Assembly (NCBI RefSeq): GCF_024652905.1 | Contig: NZ_CP102429.1 | Span: forward strand, 1-64,000 | Origin: Pseudomonas oryzihabitans | GTDB taxonomy: Bacteria > Pseudomonadota > Gammaproteobacteria > Pseudomonadales > Pseudomonadaceae | Reading direction: 5' to 3' | Length of the DNA stretch: 64,000 nucleotides | Shown here: positions 1 to 7,985 of the stretch, one piece after another | How positions within the stretch are numbered: the first letter of the stretch is position 1 | Layout of the letters: each line of letters begins with the position of its first letter | Program-made: the position numbers and the translations under genes | The notes under the pieces: model-generated | What the model saw: the letters and a program-made list of their open reading frames with translations, nothing else | What the model was told of the DNA's origin: nothing | Database searches by the model: none

Positions 1-432
1 ATGAACGCTTCTGCCTACACCATCGGTCAGCTAGCGAAGGCCACGGATACCAAGACCGTCACCATCCGCTACTACGAAAAAGAAGGCTTGCTGCCGACCT
101 CGATGCGCTCAGCATCTGGCTACCGGCTGTACGGCCCGGCCGAACGGGATCGGCTGCTCTTCGTCAGACGTGCCCGCACCCTGGGCTTCAGCCTTGAAGA
201 AGTCCGTGAGCTACTCGGCCTGGCGGATCGGCAGCAGGCGCCTTGCGATGCCGTGGATAGTCTGGTTGCAGAACACCTACGACAGGTGCGGCAGCGCCTT
301 GCCGACCTGCAAGCCCTAGAGGGCGAATTGCAACGTCTATTGGCGTGCTGCCACGGCGGGACCATATCGGAATGCCGGATCATCGAATCCTTGGCTGGCG
401 TCTCGAAAGCAGAGGGTTTGGCGGTGCCCTGA
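1..432 (+). CDS. MerR-family metal-responsive transcriptional regulator
   Basis: This 143-residue protein has the MerR layout. An N-terminal winged HTH (IGQLAKATDTKTVTIRYYE, residues 8-26) is followed by a long dimerisation helix and a C-terminal metal loop. Cysteines in QQAPC (about residue 82), LLACCHGG (about 115-116) and SEC (about 124) fall where MerR (Hg), CadR and PbrR-type sensors place their metal ligands. A metal-sensing role is therefore likely, but the metal cannot be read from the sequence. The ATG is the first base of the window, so an upstream start cannot be excluded. No target operon is visible downstream; it may lie to the left. In the family, such proteins untwist promoters with long spacers. 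Confidence 0.85.
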   Translation: MNASAYTIGQLAKATDTKTVTIRYYEKEGLLPTSMRSASGYRLYGPAERDRLLFVRRARTLGFSLEEVRELLGLADRQQAPCDAVDSLVAEHLRQVRQRLADLQALEGELQRLLACCHGGTISECRIIESLAGVSKAEGLAVP

Positions 433-792
433 CGGCGGCCGACAAGCGTTGCGTTCCCAGGTGAACGCCACCGGCCACCACAGCCTTATCACCTGGCGCG
501 CGCTGTTGTCCTCCCGCCACACCTGCGGGCTAAATGTGTCGGTTTTTCTGCACCCCTGCAGGACGAACGTTTCCACATGGGACGTGGCTTAGACTATTGT
601 TTGATAGGCAACGAAAAACCTGCAAAACCCTGCACCACCATGGGATTTTCCGTCGCCGCTCACCAAAGCGGATTCAATCTGCACGATGATGAGCGCCTCG
701 ATGAAGCAACCGTATAGGCAGCTATCTAGGATAGACCTAACAGTTATCGAGAGGTACCAACGGCCCTAATATTGGCATAGCAAGGAATCAGA
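433..792. other. intergenic region between MerR gene and AT-rich defence pair
   Basis: No convincing gene is seen. A short open frame (574-717, plus strand, about 47 codons) could be the tail of a lost gene, but I do not recognise it. Base composition turns sharply AT-rich near 720, just before the Septu-like pair, so the boundary of a transferred segment probably lies here. An AAGGA ribosome site at about 781-785 precedes the ATG at 793. I see no reverse transcriptase or retron RNA in this stretch. Confidence 0.5.
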
Positions 793-2199
793 ATGGGACG
801 CATCATCGAATTCCCCTTTGAAGATAGGTTTATACCGCTAGCAGAGAAGAGCCTATTTGAAGATGAAAACTGCTTTTCAATTATTATTGGAAGAAATGGT
901 ACAGGAAAAAGCAGACTCTTAAGCGAAATCGTCTCTAATTACTCAAAAATGATTGACGAGAAAAGCACTTATTTTTTTCGTGCCAATGACTTTATTCCAT
1001 CAAAGATTTTGGCCGTATCAACTAGCCCTTTTGATAAATTCCCCAGCGTACCCAGGAGCAAAACTACTAGCTTCCGCTCAATATATTCTTATATTGGCAT
1101 GCGCAGCTCCGGCATGTATGCGACGAATGCCATGGCCTTGATGTCATCAGCCACCAAAGGACTAATAAACAAGTATCTAGAGTCTGAGAGACACGAAAAT
1201 TTAAACGAAATATTCAGACTATTGAAAATTGAGGCAAAACTAAGCTTTGTTTTCAAATTAAACATAAACAGAAAAATTGCTATAAAGGATCCCGAAAACC
1301 CGGATCAAAGATACTTTGTCGACTACGAAGATGTAGGGATATTGCTTACGGACACCCGTGGCAACGCAATAGACGATAGTTTTGAAGAAATACTTGAAGA
1401 TCGCATATTTGAAAACTTTAGATCTTTACCGCAAGAGATAAAAAACGACATAGCACATGCTCTGAATTACACAATGGAAAGGCTGGACACCAAGAGAGAC
1501 AGCCTATTCAAACTAGACTTTGACTATATAAGCAGATACCGAGAAGGATTTATTGACAAGCATTTCGCTATGGCTGTGCTAACTTTGCTAAATCACAACA
1601 TAGTAAAACTTTTTGATTTAAAAATCTGGAAAGAACACGAGCCCGGTGACACTCGAGAATTGTCCCTAAGAAGGGCCAGCTCCGGCGAACAATGCATGCT
1701 CGTAATGACACTAGGCATTGCCGGACAGATCGAACATCGATCCTTGATATTAATAGATGAGCCGGAGATCAGCTTACATCCAGCTTGGCAGGAACAGTTC
1801 ATAAAAACTCTAACGACTGTTTTCTCTCAATACAAAGAGTGCCATTTCATAATAGCAACGCATTCACCCCAGATTGTTTCTCGACTTTCTGCCGAAAACT
1901 GCTTCATAACAGTGATTGACGAAAACAAACTCCATCGATCAAATGATTACCTAGAAAAATCCGCAGATTATCAGCTGGCAGAGCTTTTTGACGCACCTGG
2001 GATAATGAACGAGTACATCACCAGATTAGCGTTTTCATTGCTCACAAAAATCAGATCGGAAAAAACCATATCCGACCAGATAAAAGCCGAGATGAGAAAG
2101 CTACAGACAATGCAGCGCAAACTGGAAGCAGCGGATCCAAATTTTGAGCTGATCAACACTGTTGTGGATGTGTGCCAATACTATGCCACTGATAAATAA
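793..2199 (+). CDS. ptuA: Septu-like AAA/ABC-type ATPase (PtuA-like)
   Basis: This 468-residue ATPase of the OLD/SMC-related ABC type carries Walker A GRNGTGKS at 33-40. A signature-like RRASSGEQ lies near 294-300, Walker B LILIDEPEISLHP near 317-329, and the H-loop ATHSPQIV near 356-363. It is followed, with a short overlap, by an HNH nuclease gene. ATPase plus HNH is the two-gene Septu anti-phage system (PtuA/PtuB), in which the ATPase complex holds and controls the nuclease. Both genes are strikingly AT-rich against GC-rich neighbours and use rare Pseudomonas codons, a sign of recent transfer. The same ATPase/HNH pair also serves as effector of some retrons (Ec78 type), but no reverse transcriptase is next to it. 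Function is inferred from domain content and gene order. Confidence 0.8.
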   Translation: MGRIIEFPFEDRFIPLAEKSLFEDENCFSIIIGRNGTGKSRLLSEIVSNYSKMIDEKSTYFFRANDFIPSKILAVSTSPFDKFPSVPRSKTTSFRSIYSYIGMRSSGMYATNAMALMSSATKGLINKYLESERHENLNEIFRLLKIEAKLSFVFKLNINRKIAIKDPENPDQRYFVDYEDVGILLTDTRGNAIDDSFEEILEDRIFENFRSLPQEIKNDIAHALNYTMERLDTKRDSLFKLDFDYISRYREGFIDKHFAMAVLTLLNHNIVKLFDLKIWKEHEPGDTRELSLRRASSGEQCMLVMTLGIAGQIEHRSLILIDEPEISLHPAWQEQFIKTLTTVFSQYKECHFIIATHSPQIVSRLSAENCFITVIDENKLHRSNDYLEKSADYQLAELFDAPGIMNEYITRLAFSLLTKIRSEKTISDQIKAEMRKLQTMQRKLEAADPNFELINTVVDVCQYYATDK

Positions 2200-2839
2200 C
2201 CATTATATTTTAGACGATGAGGATAAACAGATAATTAGCGATTTAGTCGCACAAGAGGGACACAACCATAAAGACTGGTCTAAAGATGAGCTAATGAAGT
2301 TACGCAGTAAAGTCCGTGAATTTTACCGTCTTGAGCAGAAAGGAGTATGTCCTTACTGCAAGGGAACTTTGTCCGTAACTGCCGCAGGAAACGCGACTGT
2401 GGAGCACATATTGCCAAAATCGAAGCATGTAGCGTTTCTATTTGAACCCAAAAATCCATGTGTTATCTGCGCAGACTGCAATCTTGCAAAAAATGATAAA
2501 GCCATTCTAAACGAGGAAGAAACGGAAACTCTTAACGGGGATGCTACAAATTATCCAAAATCCTCTGAGCGTTTCAAAATTGTTCATCCGTCGATAGACG
2601 AATACGACGAGCATATAAAGGTACATCGAAACAAGCTTTACTCCGACAAAACTGACAAGGGCTGGTTTACAATCGGCATCTGTAAGCTTAACAGATACAC
2701 CAGAAAATTCGGGTTTGAGCCTGAAGCATTATCAGACTACGCACTATTCGAGCAACTACAAAAGTTCAAGGATGGAAGTGAGGCGGAACGCGATGAAGTA
2801 ATGAGAAAGCTCAGAGCATTAATCCCCACAAACACGTAA
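2183..2839 (+). CDS. ptuB: Septu-like HNH endonuclease (PtuB-like)
   Basis: This 218-residue HNH nuclease has zinc-knuckle CPYC at 56-59, the catalytic segment VEHILPKS at 73-80 with His75, and CVICADCN at 93-100. It is the partner of the preceding ATPase: the ATG at 2183 lies inside the end of that gene (17-bp overlap), implying coupled translation. An in-frame ATG at 2162 would add seven residues; I prefer 2183 because the protein then starts MPLINN without the odd cysteine-rich leader. In the Septu family the HNH protein is the DNA-cutting effector. Low GC matches PtuA, so the two moved together. Confidence 0.8.
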   Translation: MPLINNHYILDDEDKQIISDLVAQEGHNHKDWSKDELMKLRSKVREFYRLEQKGVCPYCKGTLSVTAAGNATVEHILPKSKHVAFLFEPKNPCVICADCNLAKNDKAILNEEETETLNGDATNYPKSSERFKIVHPSIDEYDEHIKVHRNKLYSDKTDKGWFTIGICKLNRYTRKFGFEPEALSDYALFEQLQKFKDGSEAERDEVMRKLRALIPTNT

Positions 2840-3164
2840 GCCCTGTAAAATTGAATGACCATAACAGACAATGAGGATTGTGATATTTAGCAAATTCTTA
2901 TTAATCAGCAATCATACTGCGGAGTTACTCCCGACGCTCATTTCAAATTAAGCCACCAAAGAGTCACACAGAAATTCTCTAGCTTATAATAAACTTAATT
3001 AATTATTAAAATTTGTCTTTAGTCGTTGTGGACCACAGAAGCAATGGCTGTCACTCGAATAGACCGCAAGCAGCCACGTTCTAACAAAGATTCGGTTCCT
3101 TCCACGAAAAGAAAAGACCTTGGAACCATCAGATCCAGCTCAGCTTATCAGCAACCGTGTATGC
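2840..3164. other. AT-rich intergenic region
   Basis: No gene is supported here. The stretch is AT-rich up to about 3030 and then becomes mixed. A plus-strand frame at 3026-3229 is short, has no ribosome site and overlaps the LysR remnant, so I do not call it. Confidence 0.5.
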
Positions 3165-3351
3165 CTACTTGTATGCCTCGCCACCCGACGCCCAGCCAAG
3201 AGCAGTCATTAAGCGGCCTTCAAGGTTAAGTGTTGACGTAGTCGCTGTTTCTAACTTGCGAATCGCCTGGCTGACAGCGGGCTGGCTTACGCTCAATACC
3301 CGTGCCGCCTTGCTGGTGCTGCCAGCGTTCTCGATTAACTTTATTACACCT
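3165..3351 (-). pseudogene. LysR-family regulator remnant (HTH only)
   Basis: On the minus strand the frame reads VIKLIENAGSTSKAARVLSV followed by SQPAVSQAIRKLE. That is the winged-HTH signature of LysR regulators (xAAxxLxxSQPAVSxxIxxLE). The frame begins right after a stop codon, has no start codon, and ends at a TAG about 60 codons later with no effector domain. It is therefore a decayed 5' fragment. It marks an old rearrangement between the Septu pair and the metal genes. Confidence 0.7.
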
Positions 3352-3661
3352 ATCTAAACCTCTTATATTAAAGCCATAGTGTCAGTATAACTTAATCTCA
3401 AGCGACACTCGTATCACATAGTCACCAGCTATTCGATGCTACTTCATAGCTTTCTGAATACATGCCACAGCTATCTATACAACTTTAAGAGACCGTACTG
3501 AGCATGTGATACTTATAGAAAATGCCGACATTAGTCCGATGACCGTACCCATAGTATGATCGAGACGATGGATCAGTATCAGCTAATAGGCAATCTTTAG
3601 ACACCCTATTTCATCTGCCTCCGAAGAATCAAAAGATGTGCAGATTGATAACCGAAGCCAC
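3352..3661. other. intergenic region without recognisable gene
   Basis: This AT-rich stretch has frequent stops in all frames. I see no gene, RNA or clear repeat. It is probably debris between the LysR remnant and the small exported protein gene. Confidence 0.5.
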
Positions 3662-3862
3662 TCAATTATCAGTTTTTTTGTCAAGCTTTGTATTCTCTTT
3701 TTCTGTTAATGCTCGATGATAAGCACGATCTCTATCAACCCTACCTTGGTCCGCGCGGAATTGCTCGTTTCGTTGTATCGACCGCTCTGCGCCATCAGCA
3801 GCGTACAGCAAGCTAGATACGGAAAAAAGGAGCGTTACAAAAGCCATTTTTGCTAAAATCAT
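3662..3862 (-). CDS. PtrA-like small exported protein (copy 1)
   Basis: This 66-residue protein has an N-terminal signal peptide ending near LLYAADG, followed by a charged region (AERSIQRNEQFRADQGR). The segment YAADGxERSI..NExFR matches the small protein at 7681-7890, so the two are paralogues. Both look like the PtrA N-terminal-domain family of Pseudomonas: small periplasmic, often copper-induced proteins near metal genes. The exact function is unknown. A partial regulator box (TTTACA-N4-TATCAG, 3935-3950) lies about 75 bp upstream of the ATG, at nearly the same spacing as in copy 2. Confidence 0.7.
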   Translation of the reverse strand: MILAKMAFVTLLFSVSSLLYAADGAERSIQRNEQFRADQGRVDRDRAYHRALTEKENTKLDKKTDN

Positions 3863-4039
3863 AATTTAAGCCCTTAGGTTTTAACTCTGAAAACCAAACC
3901 ACTTCAACTGACTCTAGGTTAAGTTGAGGGAGAATTTACAAGATTATCAGCCTTCGACAGGCTAATTAATAACCAGAGGCACAGCCAGCAAAACTGGCTG
4001 TAGCCGTCAACGAATCAATGACCTCAACTTTTTAAATAT

Positions 4040-4255
4040 CTAATTCGTATTATCCTGAAACCGCGCATCAACAACATGAAACCTTTCAGACTTGAATGGC
4101 ACCCGAACCCTCCCATCGGCCCCACTACTAAGTAAACGATTTACACGCTCGGCATCAGCGGGAATGCTTGGATAGCGACTACTAGCAACGTTAGCCGCCG
4201 AGACAAAAGAAGAAAAAATAAGCAAAGAACCTAAGACCGCCTGTTTATATCTCAC
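4040..4255 (-). CDS. small exported protein, unknown
   Basis: This 71-residue protein has a clear signal peptide (QAVLGSLLIFSSFVSA) and a short mature part rich in Arg/Ser. The start is GTG at 4255, supported by GAGGT six bases upstream. It is divergent from the porin gene and shares its 240-bp promoter region, which carries two copies of an ATTACA-N4-TGTNAT box, so it is likely co-regulated with metal genes. No family is recognised. Confidence 0.65.
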   Translation of the reverse strand: MRYKQAVLGSLLIFSSFVSAANVASSRYPSIPADAERVNRLLSSGADGRVRVPFKSERFHVVDARFQDNTN

Positions 4256-4342
4256 AACGGCACCTCTATCATTTGAGTTAGTCGAAATCCAAAACCTTGA
4301 CCTTACTTTACCTAGAACGCATATCGAGAGAATGACGTTGCA

Positions 4343-4395
4343 ATTACAAAACTGTTATGAATGAGAACTCGATATTAAGATTACAAAATTGTAAT
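4343..4395. promoter_or_regulatory. two OmpR-type regulator boxes in the porin promoter
   Basis: ATTACAAAACTGTTAT lies at 4343-4358 and the perfect palindrome ATTACAAAATTGTAAT at 4380-4395. They sit between two divergent genes. The pattern ATTACA-N4-TGTNAT recurs at 7970-7985 (upstream of PtrA-like copy 2), degenerately at 13794-13809 (czc promoter) and at 3935-3950. It resembles the pseudopalindromic boxes of CopR/CusR/CzcR-type response regulators. The sites are seen; their use by CzcR is inferred. Confidence 0.55.
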
Positions 4396-4493
4396 TTAGC
4401 AGCAATCGTCCTGAAAGGATTACTCTTTGAAAATCACAGGACTAACAAAAAATACATCAGTATCGACCTGCCTCACCCCAAAGGAGCACCGTC

Positions 4494-5819
4494 TTGCAAA
4501 CCAACGTTATAAAGACCTTAATAATTCCATTTATTTTTATACCGCAGGTAGTGAGTGCGAATTCAGCTTCAGAAAACTCTGGAGGCTTCTTAGAAGATAG
4601 CTCACTTTCAATTATGAATCGGAACTATTACTTCAATAGGGATTTTAGAAAGGGCCAAGCAAACTCTGCAGGCAACGGCTACTCTGAAACTTGGGCGCAT
4701 GGTCTATTAGCCTTTTATAGATCAGGATATACACAAGGTACCGTAGGCGTTGGGGTAGACGCAGTTGGGCTTCTTGGCCTACGTTTAGACAGCGGAAGGG
4801 GCCGAACGGGCCAGGGCGGTAGCGTTAACTTGCTTCCCGCAGACGCGAACGGTGATCCCACGACCGAGTACTCCAAATTACTTGGCGCCGTAAAGTTGAA
4901 ATTCTTAGATACTGAGGTAAAGCTTGGCGACGTATTCCCTACTACACCTGTTGTGCATTTTGGCGACTCACGCCTACTTCCACAAAGCTTTAAAGGCATT
5001 ACCGCAACGAACAACAGCTTCGACGCCATAACTATTAATGGCGGGCGTTTACACGCCATGAGCCAGCCGCAGCAAAGCGAGACGGGAAGTGATTTTGTAA
5101 CCTTCTATGCTGGTCAAGTGAAGTCGTCTTACCTTTCTTACCTCGGCGGTGAGTACAAGATAAATGAGTACCTCACAAGCAGCCTCTATACAAGCAAGTT
5201 AGATAATTCCTGGCGCCAATACTATTTTGGATCCATCGCCAGCTATCCTATTAACGATAATCTAGCTCTAACAGCGGGGTTAAACTTCTATAGATCGGTC
5301 GACGACGGTAGAAAGTTTCTTGGGGAGTTTTCCACAAATATCTGGAGTGTTAGCAGTGGCATTGTAGCGGGTGCGCACTCTATAACCATGAGCTACCAGC
5401 AAAACAACGGGGACAACGATTTCGACTACCTGAGACAATCTGACTCAATTTACCTTAACAACTCCATTCAGTATAGTGACTTCAACTCCCCGAAAGAGCA
5501 GTCAGTTCTTTTACGCTATGATATAAACCTTGCGCAGTATGGGATTCCTGGGCTAACTCTGATGGCCCGATATGGGAAGGGCTGGAATGCGGACTACTCG
5601 AACGCAAACTCCGTATATATGCGGCGTGACGAGAATGGTCTACCATTACAAAACCAACATCGCTGGGAGCGTGATATAGAGGCGCGCTATGTAGTGCAGA
5701 GCGGACCTGCGAAAGATCTATCATTCCGGTTGAGACAAGCTACCACGCGCGCAAGCAAGTTTGAGTCAGACCTAGATGAAATCAGGATCATTACCGAATA
5801 CCCCCTCTCCCTGCTTTAA
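4494..5819 (+). CDS. OprD-family outer-membrane porin
   Basis: This 441-residue protein has a signal peptide (IIPFIFIPQVVSA), then the OprD hallmark start GGFLEDSSLSIMNRNYYFNRDF and repeated amphipathic beta-strands. Strand-typical segments such as ETWAHGLLAFYRSGYTQGTVGVGVDA are also present. Length fits the 18-strand OprD family, which takes up amino acids, carboxylates and similar small substrates. The substrate here is unknown. Start is TTG at 4494 with AAGGAG seven bases upstream. OprD-type porins are often repressed by CzcRS/CopRS in Pseudomonas. The two boxes upstream fit such control, although the sign of regulation cannot be read. Confidence 0.88.
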   Translation: MQTNVIKTLIIPFIFIPQVVSANSASENSGGFLEDSSLSIMNRNYYFNRDFRKGQANSAGNGYSETWAHGLLAFYRSGYTQGTVGVGVDAVGLLGLRLDSGRGRTGQGGSVNLLPADANGDPTTEYSKLLGAVKLKFLDTEVKLGDVFPTTPVVHFGDSRLLPQSFKGITATNNSFDAITINGGRLHAMSQPQQSETGSDFVTFYAGQVKSSYLSYLGGEYKINEYLTSSLYTSKLDNSWRQYYFGSIASYPINDNLALTAGLNFYRSVDDGRKFLGEFSTNIWSVSSGIVAGAHSITMSYQQNNGDNDFDYLRQSDSIYLNNSIQYSDFNSPKEQSVLLRYDINLAQYGIPGLTLMARYGKGWNADYSNANSVYMRRDENGLPLQNQHRWERDIEARYVVQSGPAKDLSFRLRQATTRASKFESDLDEIRIITEYPLSLL

Positions 5820-5872
5820 TTGAAATTTATTTACGTACATCTTTGTTCTCCTTTGGTTAGGGTGTACGTCTT

Positions 5873-5898
5873 AGGGTGCCAATTGGCACCCTTTTTTT
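5873..5898 (+). terminator. rho-independent terminator after porin gene
   Basis: A perfect 8-bp stem AGGGTGCC/GGCACCCT with AATT loop is followed by seven T residues, 54 bp after the porin stop codon. Confidence 0.92.
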
Positions 5899-6015
5899 GG
5901 GTCTAATTTCTGGGAATAGCCGCGCAGCTATGATAGTTAACCTATCGCCCAACTGAATCGCCTCTAGTTTCGTAGACACCTCCAAGCTTCATAATGACGC
6001 CCATTAGGAGGTGCT

Positions 6016-6297
6016 ATTAGCGACCAACGTTACCCCGAAGAATTCAAAATCGAAGCGGTCAAGCTAGTGACCGAGCGTGGCCTCCCCGTTACTGAGGTAG
6101 CGGCGCGGTTGGGCATGTCGGTGCATAGCCTGTATGCCTGGATCATGCGCTACGGCAAGCCCTAAGAACAGCGGCAGCAAAAAGACGATCAGCATGCCGA
6201 ATTGCGTCGTTTGCGCGCCGAACTCAAGCGGGTGACCGAAGAGCGAGACATTTTTAAAAGGCCGCCGCGTACTTTGCCAAGGAGTCCGGCTGGAGTA
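6016..6297 (+). pseudogene. IS3-family orfA, inactivated
   Basis: The frame encodes RYPEEFKIEAVKLVTERG and an HTH (VTEVAARLGMSVHSLYAWIM), typical of OrfA. The start codon has become ATT (6016), behind an intact AGGAG. A TAA interrupts the frame at 6163-6165. The run where OrfA normally reads DILKKAAAYFAKESG has lost one base, shifting the frame. OrfA normally supplies DNA binding and, by frameshift, the fused transposase. Confidence 0.85.
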
Positions 6298-6319
6298 GGC
6301 CTTCATCAGCTAGCTGTCG

Positions 6320-7164
6320 GTGGAGTACCCGGTGCGACGTCTCTGCCAGACGCTCCAGGTGCATCCCAGCGGTTACTACGCCAGGCTGGCCGAGCCGAAA
6401 TCCGTACGCGCCAAGGAAGATCAGCTCCTGCGCGGATTGATCAAGCATGCCTGGTTGGAAAACGGTGGAGTTTACGGCTACCGCAGGGTCCACAACGATC
6501 TGCGTGAGCTGGGGGAGTCCTGTTGCCGGCACTGTGTGGCTCGCCTGATACGGGAAGAAGGGCTGCGCTCGCAGACCGGCTATCGTCAGCGCCCCGGCTA
6601 CTACGGCGGCAGGCCGACGGTGGCCTCGCCCAATCGCCTGGAGCGGCAGTTCGACGTCGGTGAACCGAACAAAGTCTGGGTCACCGACATCATCTACATC
6701 CGTACCTATGAGGGTTGGTTGTACTTGGCGGTGGTGCTGGATCTGCTTTCACGCCAGGTAATTGGCTGGTCGATGAAACCACAGATGTGCAGCGACTTGG
6801 CCATTGATGCGTTGCTAATGGCGGTGTGGCGGCGCAAGCCCAAGCAGGAAGTGATGATTCACTCTGACCTTGGCAGCCAGTTCAGCAGTTCGGACTGGCA
6901 GATTTTCCTCAAGGCCAACAGCCTGATCAGCAGCATGAGTCGACGCGGCAACTGCCACGACAACGCGGTGGAGGAAAGCTTTTTCCAGTTGCTGAAGCGC
7001 CAACGCATCCGACGAGAAACCTACGGCACCCGCGAAGAAGCCCGTAGTAATGTGTACGATTACATCGAGATGTCTTATAACCCTAAACGATGGCACGGCA
7101 GCGCTAGGCAGCTATCGCCATAGAGTTTGAGAAACGCTATTTCCAGAGCTTGGAGAGTGTCTAG
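6320..7164 (+). pseudogene. IS3-family orfB (DDE transposase), truncated
   Basis: An rve-type integrase core is visible. It has the first Asp in WVTDIIYI, the second in IHSDLGSQ (the family usually has SDQGSQ) and Glu in NAVEESFF, preceded by SRRGNCHDN. A TAG stop lies upstream in the same frame (about 6310). One base is missing near 7120, so the frame stops early at 7123; the original end IEFEKRYFQSLESV can be read in the next frame to 7164. Non-functional copy. Confidence 0.85.
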
Positions 7165-7680
7165 GAAAGCGGGGCCGATTCACATCGGCGCCATCGATGC
7201 AGCCGGTGCCTAACTGCCGCTACTCATGTCGATTAAAATTTTTGGTTCGCCAAGCCTGTACAATCGAATTTTTATGCGCATCGCCCCCCTTGTGATGATG
7301 GAGATCTGCTTCGTGTCTTCACGCGGCTCAAGCCGCGGCAGATATCAAAAATCTGACGCTACACTTCGATGGGTGCTTCTATGTCCTAATTAATACGACG
7401 CGAGCGCGGCACTAGCAGGTCAGTACGTTGGGGCCTATTGACCAACCAGACGGACGGAACGAAGTGAGATCGGAGATGCTTCCTTGCCGTTTAGCATTCT
7501 TGATCAGCTGCAACACTGTGCCTCTCATGCTCGTATGTCCCTAGCGCTATCTAGTTGGCCACCCTGCCTGTCCTTGAGCCTAGGCATTCGAGTACGGTAC
7601 TTCTGCTTAAAAACTTACCATACCCTCAGTCAGAGCCTAAAAAGCCACAAGCGACAAAATGCCAATTTTGGCTGTTAAAA
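7165..7680. other. intergenic region after IS3 remnant
   Basis: No supported gene. Short frames here have neither ribosome sites nor family features. It may be flanking debris from the rearrangement that brought the IS. Confidence 0.5.
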
Positions 7681-7890
7681 TTAGTCGGTCTTTTTAATTG
7701 TATCTTGCTTACCTGACTGATTGACCTCCTCCGCCACCATCTCATGCGTCTCTCGATGCTGCTGGAGCGCCGCTTGGCGCTCTCGAAAATTTTCGTTGTG
7801 CGAGATCGAGCGCTCGCTGCCGTCTGCGGCATAGCTGAGGTTCGCAACAACGAGGGTGGCGGCAAACAGGGCAGTTTTAAGGAACGTCAT
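7681..7890 (-). CDS. PtrA-like small exported protein (copy 2)
   Basis: This 69-residue protein has a signal peptide (FLKTALFAATLVVANLSYA) followed by ADGSERSISHNENFRERQAA and a charged tail. It is a paralogue of the product of 3662-3862. Start is ATG at 7890 with AGAAGGAGA upstream. An ATTACA-ATCC-TGTCAT box lies at 7970-7985, 80 bp upstream of the start and overlapping the end of czcA. PtrA-like proteins respond to copper and other metals in Pseudomonas. Its role here is inferred to be periplasmic metal handling or signalling. Confidence 0.72.
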   Translation of the reverse strand: MTFLKTALFAATLVVANLSYAADGSERSISHNENFRERQAALQQHRETHEMVAEEVNQSGKQDTIKKTD

Positions 7891-7969
7891 GGTGTTTCTC
7901 CTTCTAGGGTGCAGTGTGGGTATGAGAGCCACTCTAGAGGGGCGCGGCTAACGCCAGGATGAGCCGCGC

Positions 7970-7985
7970 ATTACAATCCTGTCAT
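7970..7985. promoter_or_regulatory. OmpR-type regulator box upstream of PtrA-like copy 2
   Basis: ATTACAATCCTGTCAT fits ATTACA-N4-TGTNAT exactly. It lies 80 bp upstream of the small exported protein gene and overlaps the stop codon of czcA. That gene therefore probably has its own metal-inducible promoter besides any read-through from czcCBA. Confidence 0.5.

Larger units (their letters stand above)
5973..7164 (+). mobile_element. decayed IS3-family insertion sequence
   Basis: The left end reads TAGACACCTCCAAGCT (5973). The right end, read inward, is TAGACACTCTCCAAGCT (ending near 7163). These match apart from one extra base, giving an element of about 1.19 kb. Inside are an IS3-type orfA and orfB, both broken (see the two pseudogene entries). 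It sits between the porin and PtrA-like copy 2. The lesions mean it cannot move on its own. Confidence 0.85.

Noticed and set aside
433..792. Possible retron ncRNA upstream of the ATPase/HNH pair
   Set aside because: No reverse transcriptase is adjacent and no long stem with inverted ends could be seen by eye, so plain Septu is preferred.
3026..3357. Two plus-strand ORFs of about 66 codons
   Set aside because: They lie opposite the LysR remnant, lack ribosome sites and have no family features.
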